Source: Cnuibacter physcomitrellae
GTDB lineage: Bacteria > Actinomycetota > Actinomycetes > Actinomycetales > Microbacteriaceae
Assembly (NCBI RefSeq): GCF_014640535.1
Contig: NZ_BMHD01000001.1
Span: 2,841,474-2,905,473, forward strand
Direction: 5' to 3'
Length of the DNA: 64,000 nucleotides
The notes under the pieces are model-generated. The model ran no database searches and was not told the DNA's origin. It saw only the letters and a program-made list of their open reading frames with translations. Made by a program: the position numbers and the translations under genes. This document shows positions 1 through 8,084 of the stretch, piece by piece; position 1 is the first letter of the stretch; each line of letters opens with the position of its first letter.

Positions 1-1
1 C

Positions 2-1111
2 TTCAACGCCTCGCAGGACACGGTGGAGGTGACCGCGAACATCATGCCGTGGGACACCCTCTACCAGAAGGTGCTCACCTCGGTGGCCTCGAGCGATGGA
101 CCCGACATCATCGCGATGTCGGCCTCCCGCATGCCCCAGTTCGCCAGTCAGGGCCTGTTCATGGGCGTCGACGACTACTACACCGACGAGTCGCACGACT
201 CGAAGGCGCTCAACCAGGCCGCCATCGACGCCTCGGTGTTCGACGGCGTCAACTACGGCGTACCCGTGAACTACACGCCGATGATGCTCTACTACAACAA
301 GGACCTCTTCACGGCGGCGGGCCTCGACCCCGAGAAGCCGCCGACCACCTGGGACGAGTTCGCCGCGATGGTGCCCAAGCTCACGGTCGATCAGGACGGC
401 GACGGCAAGCCCGACCAGTACGCCATCGCGATGGGCGACCACGAGACGGTGCCGATCTACCCGTCTCTGCTCTGGGGAACCGGCGGCGGCATCGTGTCGG
501 ACGACGGGAAGACCTCGACCCTGGCCGACCCCGAGTCCCTCAAGGCGCTCGACTTCTGGGTCTCCCTCGTCCGCGACCAGAAGGCCACGCAGATCGGCAT
601 GTCCGGGGCGGATGCGGACAAGCTGTTCCAGACCGGCAAAGCCGCCATGGAGATCGTCGGCCCGTGGATGACCAGCGGATTCGACGAGGCCGGGCTCAAC
701 TACGGGCTCGCCAAGCCCCCGGCCGGACCCACCGACCCCGCGGTGCTCGCCGACGTCGTCTCGATGGGACTGCCCGCGAACACGAGCGACGAGAAGAAGG
801 CCGCGGCATACCAGTTCTTCGCCTACTGGAACTCGGCAGAGGGCCAGACCACCTGGGCCGACGGCTCCGGGTTCCCGCCGAACCGCTCCGACGTGGCCGA
901 CAAGGTGACCTCGAGCCCCTACCCCGCGATCTTCGGAGCCCAGGATGTCGCAGACGACGCGAAGCTGCTGCTCCCCGGCATCGCCCAGGGCGGTCCGATC
1001 CTGGAGACGGTCTTCACCCCGGCGCTGCAGCGCGCCCTGAACGGAGAGGGGTCGGTGCAGGACATCTTCACGGCGGCCTCCGCCGACGTCCAATCCCAGC
1101 TCGGCAAGTGA
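2..1111 (+). CDS. Extracellular solute-binding protein, family 1 (sugar ABC transporter), 5' partial
   Basis: The reading frame is already open at base 2, so the signal peptide and N-terminus lie outside the window; the GTG at 23 is internal. The remaining 369 or so residues show the family 1 (MalE/UgpB-like) layout: an early segment ending PDIIAMSASRMPQFA, the YGVPVNYTPMMLYYNKDLF ligand-cleft segment and a later FFAYWNSAEGQTTW helix. It should be a lipid-anchored, extracytoplasmic receptor for a sugar or oligosaccharide. The two permeases that follow are its membrane partners, with a strong hairpin in between. No ATPase gene is in the cluster, so a shared MsiK-type ATPase encoded elsewhere is likely. 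The ligand cannot be read from sequence; the GH1-type enzyme downstream suggests a glycoside. Confidence 0.9.
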   Translation, partial: FNASQDTVEVTANIMPWDTLYQKVLTSVASSDGPDIIAMSASRMPQFASQGLFMGVDDYYTDESHDSKALNQAAIDASVFDGVNYGVPVNYTPMMLYYNKDLFTAAGLDPEKPPTTWDEFAAMVPKLTVDQDGDGKPDQYAIAMGDHETVPIYPSLLWGTGGGIVSDDGKTSTLADPESLKALDFWVSLVRDQKATQIGMSGADADKLFQTGKAAMEIVGPWMTSGFDEAGLNYGLAKPPAGPTDPAVLADVVSMGLPANTSDEKKAAAYQFFAYWNSAEGQTTWADGSGFPPNRSDVADKVTSSPYPAIFGAQDVADDAKLLLPGIAQGGPILETVFTPALQRALNGEGSVQDIFTAASADVQSQLGK

Positions 1112-1116
1112 CCACA

Positions 1117-1144
1117 GGGGAGGGCGGGTGCGCTCGCCCTCCCC
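1117..1144 (+). other. Intercistronic hairpin between solute-binding protein and permease
   Basis: A perfect 10-bp stem, GGGGAGGGCG at 1117-1126 and CGCCCTCCCC at 1135-1144, closes an 8-nt loop. It sits 5 nt after the binding-protein stop and just before the permease Shine-Dalgarno GGAAGG (1145-1150). There is no U-tract. Such stems after binding-protein genes commonly stabilise the upstream mRNA or partly terminate, giving more receptor than permease. A similar structure lies at 29907-29937. Confidence 0.7.
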
Positions 1145-1154
1145 GGAAGGCTCG

Positions 1155-2114
1155 ATGATGACGACGACAGTCGGACCCCCGACGGAGCGCACGACCGCTC
1201 CGCGCCCTGCACCGCCGCGACGACGCAGGCCCCTGCTCAAGGCGAACGGCCGACGAGCGCTCACCGCGTGGCTGTTCCTCACGCCCTCGCTGATCGTGCT
1301 GCTCGCGTTCACGCTCTACCCGATGATCCAGGCGGGGTACCTCTCGCTCACCGACTACAACCTCATCCGGGCCGCGAGGTTCGTCGGGCTCGACAACTAC
1401 GTCGAGCTCTTCCAGGATCCGGCGTTCTGGAACGCCTTCGGCAACACCGTGCTCTACGCGGTCGTGGTCACCCCGGTGACGGTGGTGCTCGCGCTGCTCT
1501 TCGCCCTGATGCTCAACCAGCGCTTCGTCGGCCGGTCGTTCGCGCGGACCGCGATCTTCCTGCCGTTCATCGTCTCGCTCGGCATCATCGCCATCGCGTG
1601 GGCGTTCCTCCTCGACCCCAACATCGGCCTGCTCTCCTACTGGCTCGGCGAGATCGGGATCGTGCCCGAGCAGGGCTGGCTCAACGACCCGCGGTACGCG
1701 ATGGCGGCGGTCATGGCCGTCGGCGTGTGGAAGAACGTGGGGTTCTACATGGTGATCTACCTCGCCGGCCTGCAGTCCATCCCCGGCGAGATCTACGAGG
1801 CCTCCCGCCTCGACGGCGCGGGACCGTGGCAGCGGTTCCGCAGCGTCACGCTGCCCCTGCTGTCGAACCAGACGCTGCTCGTCTCGGTTCTCGCCCTCAT
1901 CGCCACGCTGCAGGCGTTCGACCAGATCTGGGTGATGACGCACGGCGGGCCGTTCTTCCGGACCGAGACGCTCGTCATGCTCGTCTACCGCGAGGGCTTC
2001 CAGCAGCTGCGCTTCGGCTACGCCTCCGCGATCTCGTTCGTCCTCCTGGTCTTCGTCTTCATCCTCTCGATGGTGCAGTTCGGATACCTCCGCCGGAAGC
2101 AGGTGACCTACTGA
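1155..2114 (+). CDS. Carbohydrate ABC transporter permease (MalF/UgpA type)
   Basis: A 319-residue inner-membrane permease of the binding-protein-dependent transport family. After an Arg/Pro-rich cytoplasmic N-terminus, a first membrane helix (WLFLTPSLIVLLAFTLYP) is followed by about five more. The EAA loop that contacts the ATPase is visible as YEASRLDGAGPWQRFRSVTL. The start is set at ATG 1155, or ATG 1158, behind GGAAGG at 1145-1150; the frame extends upstream to 1128 but that region is the hairpin. Its stop TGA overlaps the ATG of the next permease (TGATG), indicating translational coupling. It forms the heterodimeric channel with the next gene. Confidence 0.92.
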   Translation: MMTTTVGPPTERTTAPRPAPPRRRRPLLKANGRRALTAWLFLTPSLIVLLAFTLYPMIQAGYLSLTDYNLIRAARFVGLDNYVELFQDPAFWNAFGNTVLYAVVVTPVTVVLALLFALMLNQRFVGRSFARTAIFLPFIVSLGIIAIAWAFLLDPNIGLLSYWLGEIGIVPEQGWLNDPRYAMAAVMAVGVWKNVGFYMVIYLAGLQSIPGEIYEASRLDGAGPWQRFRSVTLPLLSNQTLLVSVLALIATLQAFDQIWVMTHGGPFFRTETLVMLVYREGFQQLRFGYASAISFVLLVFVFILSMVQFGYLRRKQVTY

Positions 2115-3019
2115 TGGCCGTCAGCACCGTCCTCGGACGCTCGGACCTCGGCGACCCGACGGAGCAGGGCCGCCCGGTGCGCCCCTCCCGTCGTCCCGGC
2201 GGCGGCCAGCGCGCCGTCACCTGGATCCTGGCGATCACGATGATCGTCGTCGGCCTGCTCATGCTGCTGCCGATCATCTGGATGATGTTCACGGCGTTCA
2301 AGCCGGAGAGCGACATCGTCAGCTATCCGCCCACGCTGTGGCCGCGCGAGCTCACGATCGACCACTTCATCGACGTCTGGAACCGGATCCCGTTCGCCCG
2401 GCTCTACGTGAACACCATCGTGTTCGCCGGCGGGGTCACCCTGATCTCTCTGCTGTTCGACTCGATGGCGGCCTACGCGCTCGCGCGCATCCCGTTCAAG
2501 GGTCGTGCGGTCGTGATGGTGCTCATCCTGGTGCTGCTCATGCTGCCGTTCCAGGTCACGCTGATCCCGCTCTACGACATGCTCAACGGCATGGGCCTGA
2601 CGAACACCCTCCCGGGCCTGATCATCCCCCGGATGACGAACGCCTTCGGCATCTTCTTCCTCACGCAGTTCTTCCTCTCGCTGCCGAAGGACCTCGAGGA
2701 GGCGGCGCGCGTCGACGGCGCATCCGAGTGGCGGATCTACTGGGGCATCGTGATGCCGCTCGCGCGCCCCGCCCTCCTCACGCTCGGGCTCTTCCACTTC
2801 CAGTACAACTGGAACGACCTGCTCTGGCCGCTGGTGATGTCCTCGTCGGTCGAGACGTCGACGCTGCCGGCGGGCCTGTCGCTCTTCATGGGCCAGCACG
2901 TGGTCGAGTACGGGCTGCTCATGGCCGGCTCGCTGCTGTCGCTCGTGCCCGTGATCCTCTTCTTCCTCCTCATCCAGCGCAGCTTCGTCGCGGGCATCGC
3001 CACGACGGGGCTGAAGTGA
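2114..3019 (+). CDS. Carbohydrate ABC transporter permease (MalG/UgpE type)
   Basis: A 301-residue second permease with six predicted membrane helices, beginning WILAITMIVVGLLMLLPIIW after a short basic tail. The EAA-loop motif (EEAARVDGASEWRIYWGIVM) is near residue 195-215 and the C-terminus ends in a typical IQRSFVAGIATTGLK. The ATG at 2114 overlaps the preceding stop codon. Together with the previous permease and the solute-binding protein it makes a type I sugar importer lacking its own ATPase gene. The GH1-type gene follows after 23 nt and is probably in the same transcript. Confidence 0.92.
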   Translation: MAVSTVLGRSDLGDPTEQGRPVRPSRRPGGGQRAVTWILAITMIVVGLLMLLPIIWMMFTAFKPESDIVSYPPTLWPRELTIDHFIDVWNRIPFARLYVNTIVFAGGVTLISLLFDSMAAYALARIPFKGRAVVMVLILVLLMLPFQVTLIPLYDMLNGMGLTNTLPGLIIPRMTNAFGIFFLTQFFLSLPKDLEEAARVDGASEWRIYWGIVMPLARPALLTLGLFHFQYNWNDLLWPLVMSSSVETSTLPAGLSLFMGQHVVEYGLLMAGSLLSLVPVILFFLLIQRSFVAGIATTGLK

Positions 3020-3042
3020 TCCCCCCTCCCGAAAGGACACGC

Positions 3043-4263
3043 ATGACCGAGACCCCCTGGTACCTCGACGGCCGCCTGCACTACGGCGTCGGCATCGAGG
3101 ACACGTTCATCCCGCAGGAGGCCGTCGGCCACCGGAAGCTCGACGAGTACGAGCTCACCCAGCACTACGCCCGCTGGGAGTCGGACCTCGAGCTGGTCGC
3201 CGAGAGCGGCGCCGAGTTCCTCCGCTGGGGTGTGCCGTGGTACCTCGTCGAGCCACGGCCGGGGGAGTTCGACTGGTCGTGGACGGACCAGGTGGTGTCG
3301 AAGATGCGCGCTCTCGGGCTGCGGTGCGTGGTCGACCTCATGCACTACGGCACGCCGCTGTGGCTCGAGAACGCGTTCCTCAACTCGTCGTATCCCGAAC
3401 GGGTCGCGTCCTACGCCCGTGCCGTGGCCGAGCGCTACGGCGAGGTCTGGACCGACTACACCCCGCTCAACGAGCCCTTCGTGAACGCCGAGTGGACCGG
3501 GCAGAACGCCCTCTGGCCGCCGTACCTCCACGGTCAGGACGGCTTCGTCCGCATCATGATGCAGCTGGCCCGCGGCATGGTCCGCACCCAGCAGGAGATC
3601 TCCACCGTGCTGCCCGAGGCGACGTTCGTGCACGTCGACGCCGGCTTCCTCTACGAGGGCGAGACCAGTCCGCTGCCCCGATCGCTGATGGAGCTGCGCC
3701 GTACCCTCGCCCTCGACCTCATCACCGGTCGGGTCGACGCCGACCACGCGATCCTGCCGTACCTCACCGAGCACGGCGTGACCGCATCCGACCTCGAGTG
3801 GTTCCGCGCGAACGCCGTCACCCCCGACGTCATCGGCGTCAACTACTACCCGCGCTTCTCGAACGGACGTGTCGAGGACGGCGCGTTCACCCCGGTGCGC
3901 TCCGACGCGTGGGGACTGCGCCGGCTCGTCGAGATGTACTCCGAGCGGTACGGACTGCCGATGGTGATCACGGAGACCTCGCTCGTCGGCACACCCGCCG
4001 AGAAGATCGAGTGGCTCCGCGACTCGGCCGCCGAGCTGCACGCCCTGCGGGCCGAGGGGCACCCGATCGGCGGGTTCACCTGGTTCCCGTTCTTCACGCT
4101 CGTCGACTGGCTCTACCGGTTCGACCAGAAGCGGCCCGACGAGTGGTTCATGGAGTTCGGGATCGTCGACCTCGTCCGCCGTGCCGATCAGGGGCTCGAG
4201 CGGGTGCCGAACGAAGCGTTCGAGGTGTTCCAGCGACTGGCCGCGGAAGGTCGCGGCCAGTAG
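3043..4263 (+). CDS. GH1-like glycosidase (divergent beta-glucosidase family)
   Basis: 406 residues, a single (beta/alpha)8-type domain. The acid/base glutamate lies in TPLNEPF (Glu144) and the likely nucleophile in MVITETS (Glu311). Canonical family 1 enzymes read TENG at the second site and are usually 440-480 residues, so this is a divergent, shortened member. There is no signal peptide; it should hydrolyse in the cytoplasm the glycoside imported by the upstream transporter. The ATG is preceded by GAAAGGA at 3031-3037. The next gene is convergent. Clan GH-A is well supported; the substrate is not. Confidence 0.8.
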   Translation: MTETPWYLDGRLHYGVGIEDTFIPQEAVGHRKLDEYELTQHYARWESDLELVAESGAEFLRWGVPWYLVEPRPGEFDWSWTDQVVSKMRALGLRCVVDLMHYGTPLWLENAFLNSSYPERVASYARAVAERYGEVWTDYTPLNEPFVNAEWTGQNALWPPYLHGQDGFVRIMMQLARGMVRTQQEISTVLPEATFVHVDAGFLYEGETSPLPRSLMELRRTLALDLITGRVDADHAILPYLTEHGVTASDLEWFRANAVTPDVIGVNYYPRFSNGRVEDGAFTPVRSDAWGLRRLVEMYSERYGLPMVITETSLVGTPAEKIEWLRDSAAELHALRAEGHPIGGFTWFPFFTLVDWLYRFDQKRPDEWFMEFGIVDLVRRADQGLERVPNEAFEVFQRLAAEGRGQ

Positions 4264-4290
4264 GCCCGGTCTCTCGCGCTCCCCGGCCTG

Positions 4291-6051
4291 CTACGCCGAG
4301 TACACCTTGGCCTCCCAGGGAGCGAGAGGAGCGGCGACGTCGGGTGCGCCCTCGGAGCCGGGGAGGTTCGTGAGCAGCACCTCCGCATCCTCCCAGCGCT
4401 CGAACGCCGTCGACGCGAACCGGGGGATCCGCTCGTCGGACGACAGGTTCGCCACCACGAGCATCCGGTCGTCGCCCAGCACCCGCTCGAAGGCGAAGAT
4501 CGCGTCGTCGCCCGCATCCAGCCGCTCGAACGAGCCGTCGGCGATCACCGGATGCGCGTGACGCAGGGCGATGAGCGACCGGTAGTAGGCGAGCACGGAG
4601 TGGGGGTCGTCCTCCTGGGCGGCGACCGTGATGCGGTCGGCGTTCGGGTTGACGGCGATCCACGGCGTGCCGGTGGTGAAGCCCGCGTTCTCGGACCCGT
4701 CCCACTGCACGGGGGTGCGGGCGTTGTCGCGGCTCATCGACGCCAGTCCGAGGAGAGCCTCCGCGGGGCTCGAGCCCGACTCGATGTCCGCGGCGTAGAA
4801 GTTGAGCGACTCGACGTCGCGGAAGTCCTCGATCAGGGCGAAGGGGGCGTTCGTCATCCCGATCTCCTGGCCCTGGTAGACGTACGGGGTGCCCCTCTGC
4901 AGGTGCAGCATCGTCGCCAGCGCCGTGGCGGAGGTGCGCCAGTGAGCGCCGTGGTCGGTGCGGTCGTCGCCGAACCGGGTCACCGAGCGGGCCTGGTCGT
5001 GGTTCTCGAGGTAGAGGCTGTTCCAGCCGGTCTCGGCCAGCGCATCCTGCCAGCGGGTGAGGTTCGCGGCCAGCTCACCCGGCTCGAGTCGGCGGGAGCG
5101 GAACTTCGTCACCGGGCCGTGATCGAGGCCGACGTGCTCGAACTGGAACACCATGTCGACCTCGTGGCGGGCGGGATCGGTGAAGAGCACCGCCTCCGGG
5201 GGCGTCACGCCCGGGGTCTCGCCCACGGTGAGGAGCCCGTCCCGCCCAGCGAAGACCTCGCGGTGCATCTCCTGCAGGAACTCGTGCAGCCTCGGGCCGG
5301 ACGTGTAGTACGGAGCGCCGTTCGCGAGCGCGCGGCCCGGCAGCGGCTCGGCGTCGGGAAGGGACGGGACCTTCGAGATGAGGTTGATGACGTCCATCCG
5401 GAAGCCGTCGACCCCACGGTCGAGCCACCACCGCATCATCGCGTACACCGCCTCGCGGACCTCCGGGTTCTCCCAGTTGAGGTCGGCCTGCTTGCGGTCG
5501 AAGAGGTGCAGGTAGTACTCGCCCGTCGCCTCGTCGAGCTGCCAGGCGGGGCCGGAGAAGAACGACTCCCAGTTGTTCGGCTCGGCGCCCGGCGTGCCCG
5601 GATCGCGACCGTCGCGTGCGGGACGCCACCAGTACCAGTCGCGCTTCGGGCTGTCGACGCTCGACCGCGACTCGACGAACCACGGATGCTCGTCGGAGGT
5701 GTGGTTGACCACGAGGTCCATGACGAGCTTCATGCCGCGCGCGTGGAGGTCGGCGAGGAGCGCGTCGAAGTCGTCGAGCGTGCCGAAGACCGGGTCGATG
5801 TCCTGGTAGTCGCTGATGTCGTACCCGTTGTCGGCCTGCGGCGAGCGGTAGATCGGCGACAGCCAGACGACGTCGACGCCGAGCCGCTCGAGGTGGTCGA
5901 GGCGCTGCCGGATGCCGGGGAGGTCGCCGATGCCGTCGCCGTTCGAGTCCTGGAAGCTGCGGGGGTAGATCTGGTACACCACCGCGCTCTTCCACCAGTC
6001 CGGGCCGGTGCTCGCGCTCGTCGTGTCTGCAGTGCTGTCGGTGGGCGCCAT
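4291..6051 (-). CDS. Alpha-glucosidase, GH13 family (oligo-1,6-glucosidase/sucrase-isomaltase type)
   Basis: 586 residues, intracellular, hydrolysing alpha-glucosidic bonds of short oligosaccharides. GH13 regions are complete: DLVVNHT (region I), GFRMDVI with nucleophile Asp220 (II), TVGETPG with acid/base Glu278 (III) and YLENHDQAR with Asp352 (IV). The N-terminal YQIYPRSFQDSNGDGIGDL places it among GH13 alpha-glucosidases and trehalose-related enzymes rather than secreted amylases. It is convergent with the GH1-type gene, 27 nt apart, and carries its own upstream region of 66 nt. Exact linkage specificity cannot be told from sequence. Confidence 0.9.
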   Translation of the reverse strand: MAPTDSTADTTSASTGPDWWKSAVVYQIYPRSFQDSNGDGIGDLPGIRQRLDHLERLGVDVVWLSPIYRSPQADNGYDISDYQDIDPVFGTLDDFDALLADLHARGMKLVMDLVVNHTSDEHPWFVESRSSVDSPKRDWYWWRPARDGRDPGTPGAEPNNWESFFSGPAWQLDEATGEYYLHLFDRKQADLNWENPEVREAVYAMMRWWLDRGVDGFRMDVINLISKVPSLPDAEPLPGRALANGAPYYTSGPRLHEFLQEMHREVFAGRDGLLTVGETPGVTPPEAVLFTDPARHEVDMVFQFEHVGLDHGPVTKFRSRRLEPGELAANLTRWQDALAETGWNSLYLENHDQARSVTRFGDDRTDHGAHWRTSATALATMLHLQRGTPYVYQGQEIGMTNAPFALIEDFRDVESLNFYAADIESGSSPAEALLGLASMSRDNARTPVQWDGSENAGFTTGTPWIAVNPNADRITVAAQEDDPHSVLAYYRSLIALRHAHPVIADGSFERLDAGDDAIFAFERVLGDDRMLVVANLSSDERIPRFASTAFERWEDAEVLLTNLPGSEGAPDVAAPLAPWEAKVYSA

Positions 6052-6117
6052 GGATCAAGTCAAGCACGCCCGCGAGCCTGCCCTCGTCGGCGTCGGACGG
6101 CGGAGGTGCCGGCGCGG

Positions 6118-7365
6118 TCAGTCGGCGCGAAGCGCCTCGGCCGGCTCGATCCGCGACGCCCGCACGGCGGGATAGGCGCCCGACACCAGGCCGAGCGTTG
6201 CACCGGCGAGCACGGCGCCGATCACGACGACGGGGTCCAGCACGGGCGCCCAGCCGCTCAGCGCCGACACGACCACGACGGCCATCACCCCGAGCGCTGC
6301 GCCGCTGATGCCCCCGATCACCCCGACGAGGCCGGACTCGACGAGGAACTGCGCGGCGATGTCGGAGCGGCGTGCTCCCAGGGCGCGGCGGAGTCCGATC
6401 TCGCTCGACCGCTGAGCGACCGAGAGGAGAGTGATGCCCATGATCCCCGCGCCACCGGCGAGGAGGGTGATCCCGCCGATGACGAGGAAGGCAGCGCCGA
6501 GGTCGTTCCGCACTCCGCCGCTGAGGCTCGTGTTCTCGGCGGGGGTCGTCGCGTCGAACGACTCGGGCGCGGACGGAGCCAGGGCGATCGGGGCCTGGCG
6601 GGCGACGAGCGACGACGCGCCCGGTGCGGTCGCGATCTCGAGGATGCGCGGGGCCGAGTACCCGAAGTCGCGCCGTGCCGCCGTGTCGGGGATGATCACC
6701 GAGCTCTCCAACGTCGTCTGCACCGCGAGCCCGTCGACGATGCCGATCACGGTGTAGGGGATGTGGCCGAGGAACACGGCGGGCGCGCTCGCGACGTCGG
6801 TGATCCCGAGCGCGTCGGCCGCGTCCGCCCCGAGGACGGCGACCCGGTCGGCGCGGTCGCGGTGCCCGGCGTCGAACATGCGGCCGGTGACGATCGTCCC
6901 GCCGGTGGCCTCCAGCAGGTCGCCGACGGCGGCCGACACGAGGGGCCCCGTCGTCGGAGCTGCCTCAGGATCATCGAGGTCGACCGCCGTCACCCGTTCC
7001 CCGGCCAGATCGACATCGCCGACCTGCACTGCGGCCTCGACCCCGGCGAGCCGGACCACGCGATCCACGCCGTCGGTGGGGAGAGCGGCGACCGCGTGGT
7101 CCTTCCCGTCGGCCCCCTCGCTCTTCGCGGCCGACACCTCGACATGGGTCGCCGCCACCGAGTCGAAGCGAGACGCGACCTGCACGGCGGCGGTCTGCCC
7201 CACCCCGGCCGCGACCACGAGCGACCCTATGCCGATCACGGTCGCTCCCAGGGTGGCGAGGAAGCGGGCCGGCTTCATGCCCACCCCGACGACGGCCTCG
7301 CGCATCAGGGCGGCGATGCTCGCCCTCCCGGCGCGAGCCAGGACGCGCCTCGGACCGCTCCTCAC
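6118..7365 (-). CDS. MacB-type ABC transporter permease (FtsX domain)
   Basis: 415 residues: an N-terminal membrane helix near residues 30-60, a long extracytoplasmic MacB_PCD-like domain (about residues 60-260) and three C-terminal helices with the FtsX signature, including LSVAQRSSEIGLRRALGARR. It is predicted to be the mechanotransmitting permease of an efflux or envelope-stress system rather than an importer. GTG at 7365 overlaps the stop of the ATPase gene (GTGA). It is the last gene of a four-gene set: lipoprotein, adaptor, ATPase, permease. Confidence 0.85.
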   Translation of the reverse strand: MRSGPRRVLARAGRASIAALMREAVVGVGMKPARFLATLGATVIGIGSLVVAAGVGQTAAVQVASRFDSVAATHVEVSAAKSEGADGKDHAVAALPTDGVDRVVRLAGVEAAVQVGDVDLAGERVTAVDLDDPEAAPTTGPLVSAAVGDLLEATGGTIVTGRMFDAGHRDRADRVAVLGADAADALGITDVASAPAVFLGHIPYTVIGIVDGLAVQTTLESSVIIPDTAARRDFGYSAPRILEIATAPGASSLVARQAPIALAPSAPESFDATTPAENTSLSGGVRNDLGAAFLVIGGITLLAGGAGIMGITLLSVAQRSSEIGLRRALGARRSDIAAQFLVESGLVGVIGGISGAALGVMAVVVVSALSGWAPVLDPVVVIGAVLAGATLGLVSGAYPAVRASRIEPAEALRAD

Positions 7366-8084
7366 GCGTCCTCCTCGTGAAGGCGGCCGCCCTCGAGACG
7401 GACACGGCGGCGGGCCCGCGCGGCGACCGCGTCATCGTGGGTGATCACGAGGATCGTCTGGCCGGCGGCGTTGAGGTCGGCGAAGAGCCTCATCACTCCG
7501 TCCGCGTTCTCGCGGTCGAGGTTCCCGGTGGGCTCGTCGGCGAGCAGCAGCCGTGGTCCGGCGGCGACCGCTCGAGCCACGGCGGTCCGCTGCCGCTCGC
7601 CGCCCGACAACGTGGGTGGGAAGGCGTCCTGGCGGTGGGACATGCCCACCGTCTCGAGCGCGAGTCGGGCGTCGGCGAGACGGCGGCTTCGTGGGCGGCC
7701 CGAGTAGAGACCGGCGAGCGCGACGTTCTCGAGGACGGACAGACCGGCGACGAGGTGGAAGGCCTGGAAGACGAAGCCGATCTGCTCCGCCCGTCGAGCC
7801 ACGCGAACACCGTCGGGGGCGAGCGCCATGTCGAGGCCGCTGAAGACGTGCCGTCCTGAGGTGGGGCGATCCAGCAGCCCGACGACCGACAGGAGGGTGG
7901 ACTTGCCCGCTCCGGATCGACCGAGCACCGCCGTGTAGTCGCCTTCGTGGACGACCAGGTCGACTCGGGAGAGCACCTCCACGCTGTCCCTGCTCCTCGT
8001 CGACCGCTGATCGGCGGGTGGCGGGAACGATCGCGAGACGCCGTCCAGGACGACGAGAGGAGCCGGGGCGAGGGGGGAGCTCAC
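7362..8084 (-). CDS. MacB/LolD-type ABC transporter ATP-binding protein
   Basis: 240-residue ATPase with Walker A GRSGAGKS (55-62), signature LSGGERQR (159-166), Walker B LLLADE (179-184) and D-loop GNLD. The H-loop histidine is in VITHDDAV. The 'LADEPTGNLD' form is characteristic of MacB, LolD and FtsE ATPases, matching the FtsX-domain permease it overlaps by 4 nt. GTG 8084 overlaps the adaptor stop. It energises export or conformational signalling across the membrane, in a Gram-positive setting without an outer membrane. Confidence 0.93.
   Translation of the reverse strand: MSSPLAPAPLVVLDGVSRSFPPPADQRSTRSRDSVEVLSRVDLVVHEGDYTAVLGRSGAGKSTLLSVVGLLDRPTSGRHVFSGLDMALAPDGVRVARRAEQIGFVFQAFHLVAGLSVLENVALAGLYSGRPRSRRLADARLALETVGMSHRQDAFPPTLSGGERQRTAVARAVAAGPRLLLADEPTGNLDRENADGVMRLFADLNAAGQTILVITHDDAVAARARRRVRLEGGRLHEEDA

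Noticed and set aside
4552-7380. Very long antisense reading frames, such as the 942-codon frame opposite the GH13 and MacB genes and similar ones at 10778-13705 and 28705-31395
   Set aside because: Their translations are Arg/Ala/Val/Gly-rich with no family motifs and lie opposite genes with intact catalytic sites. They are third-position GC shadows.
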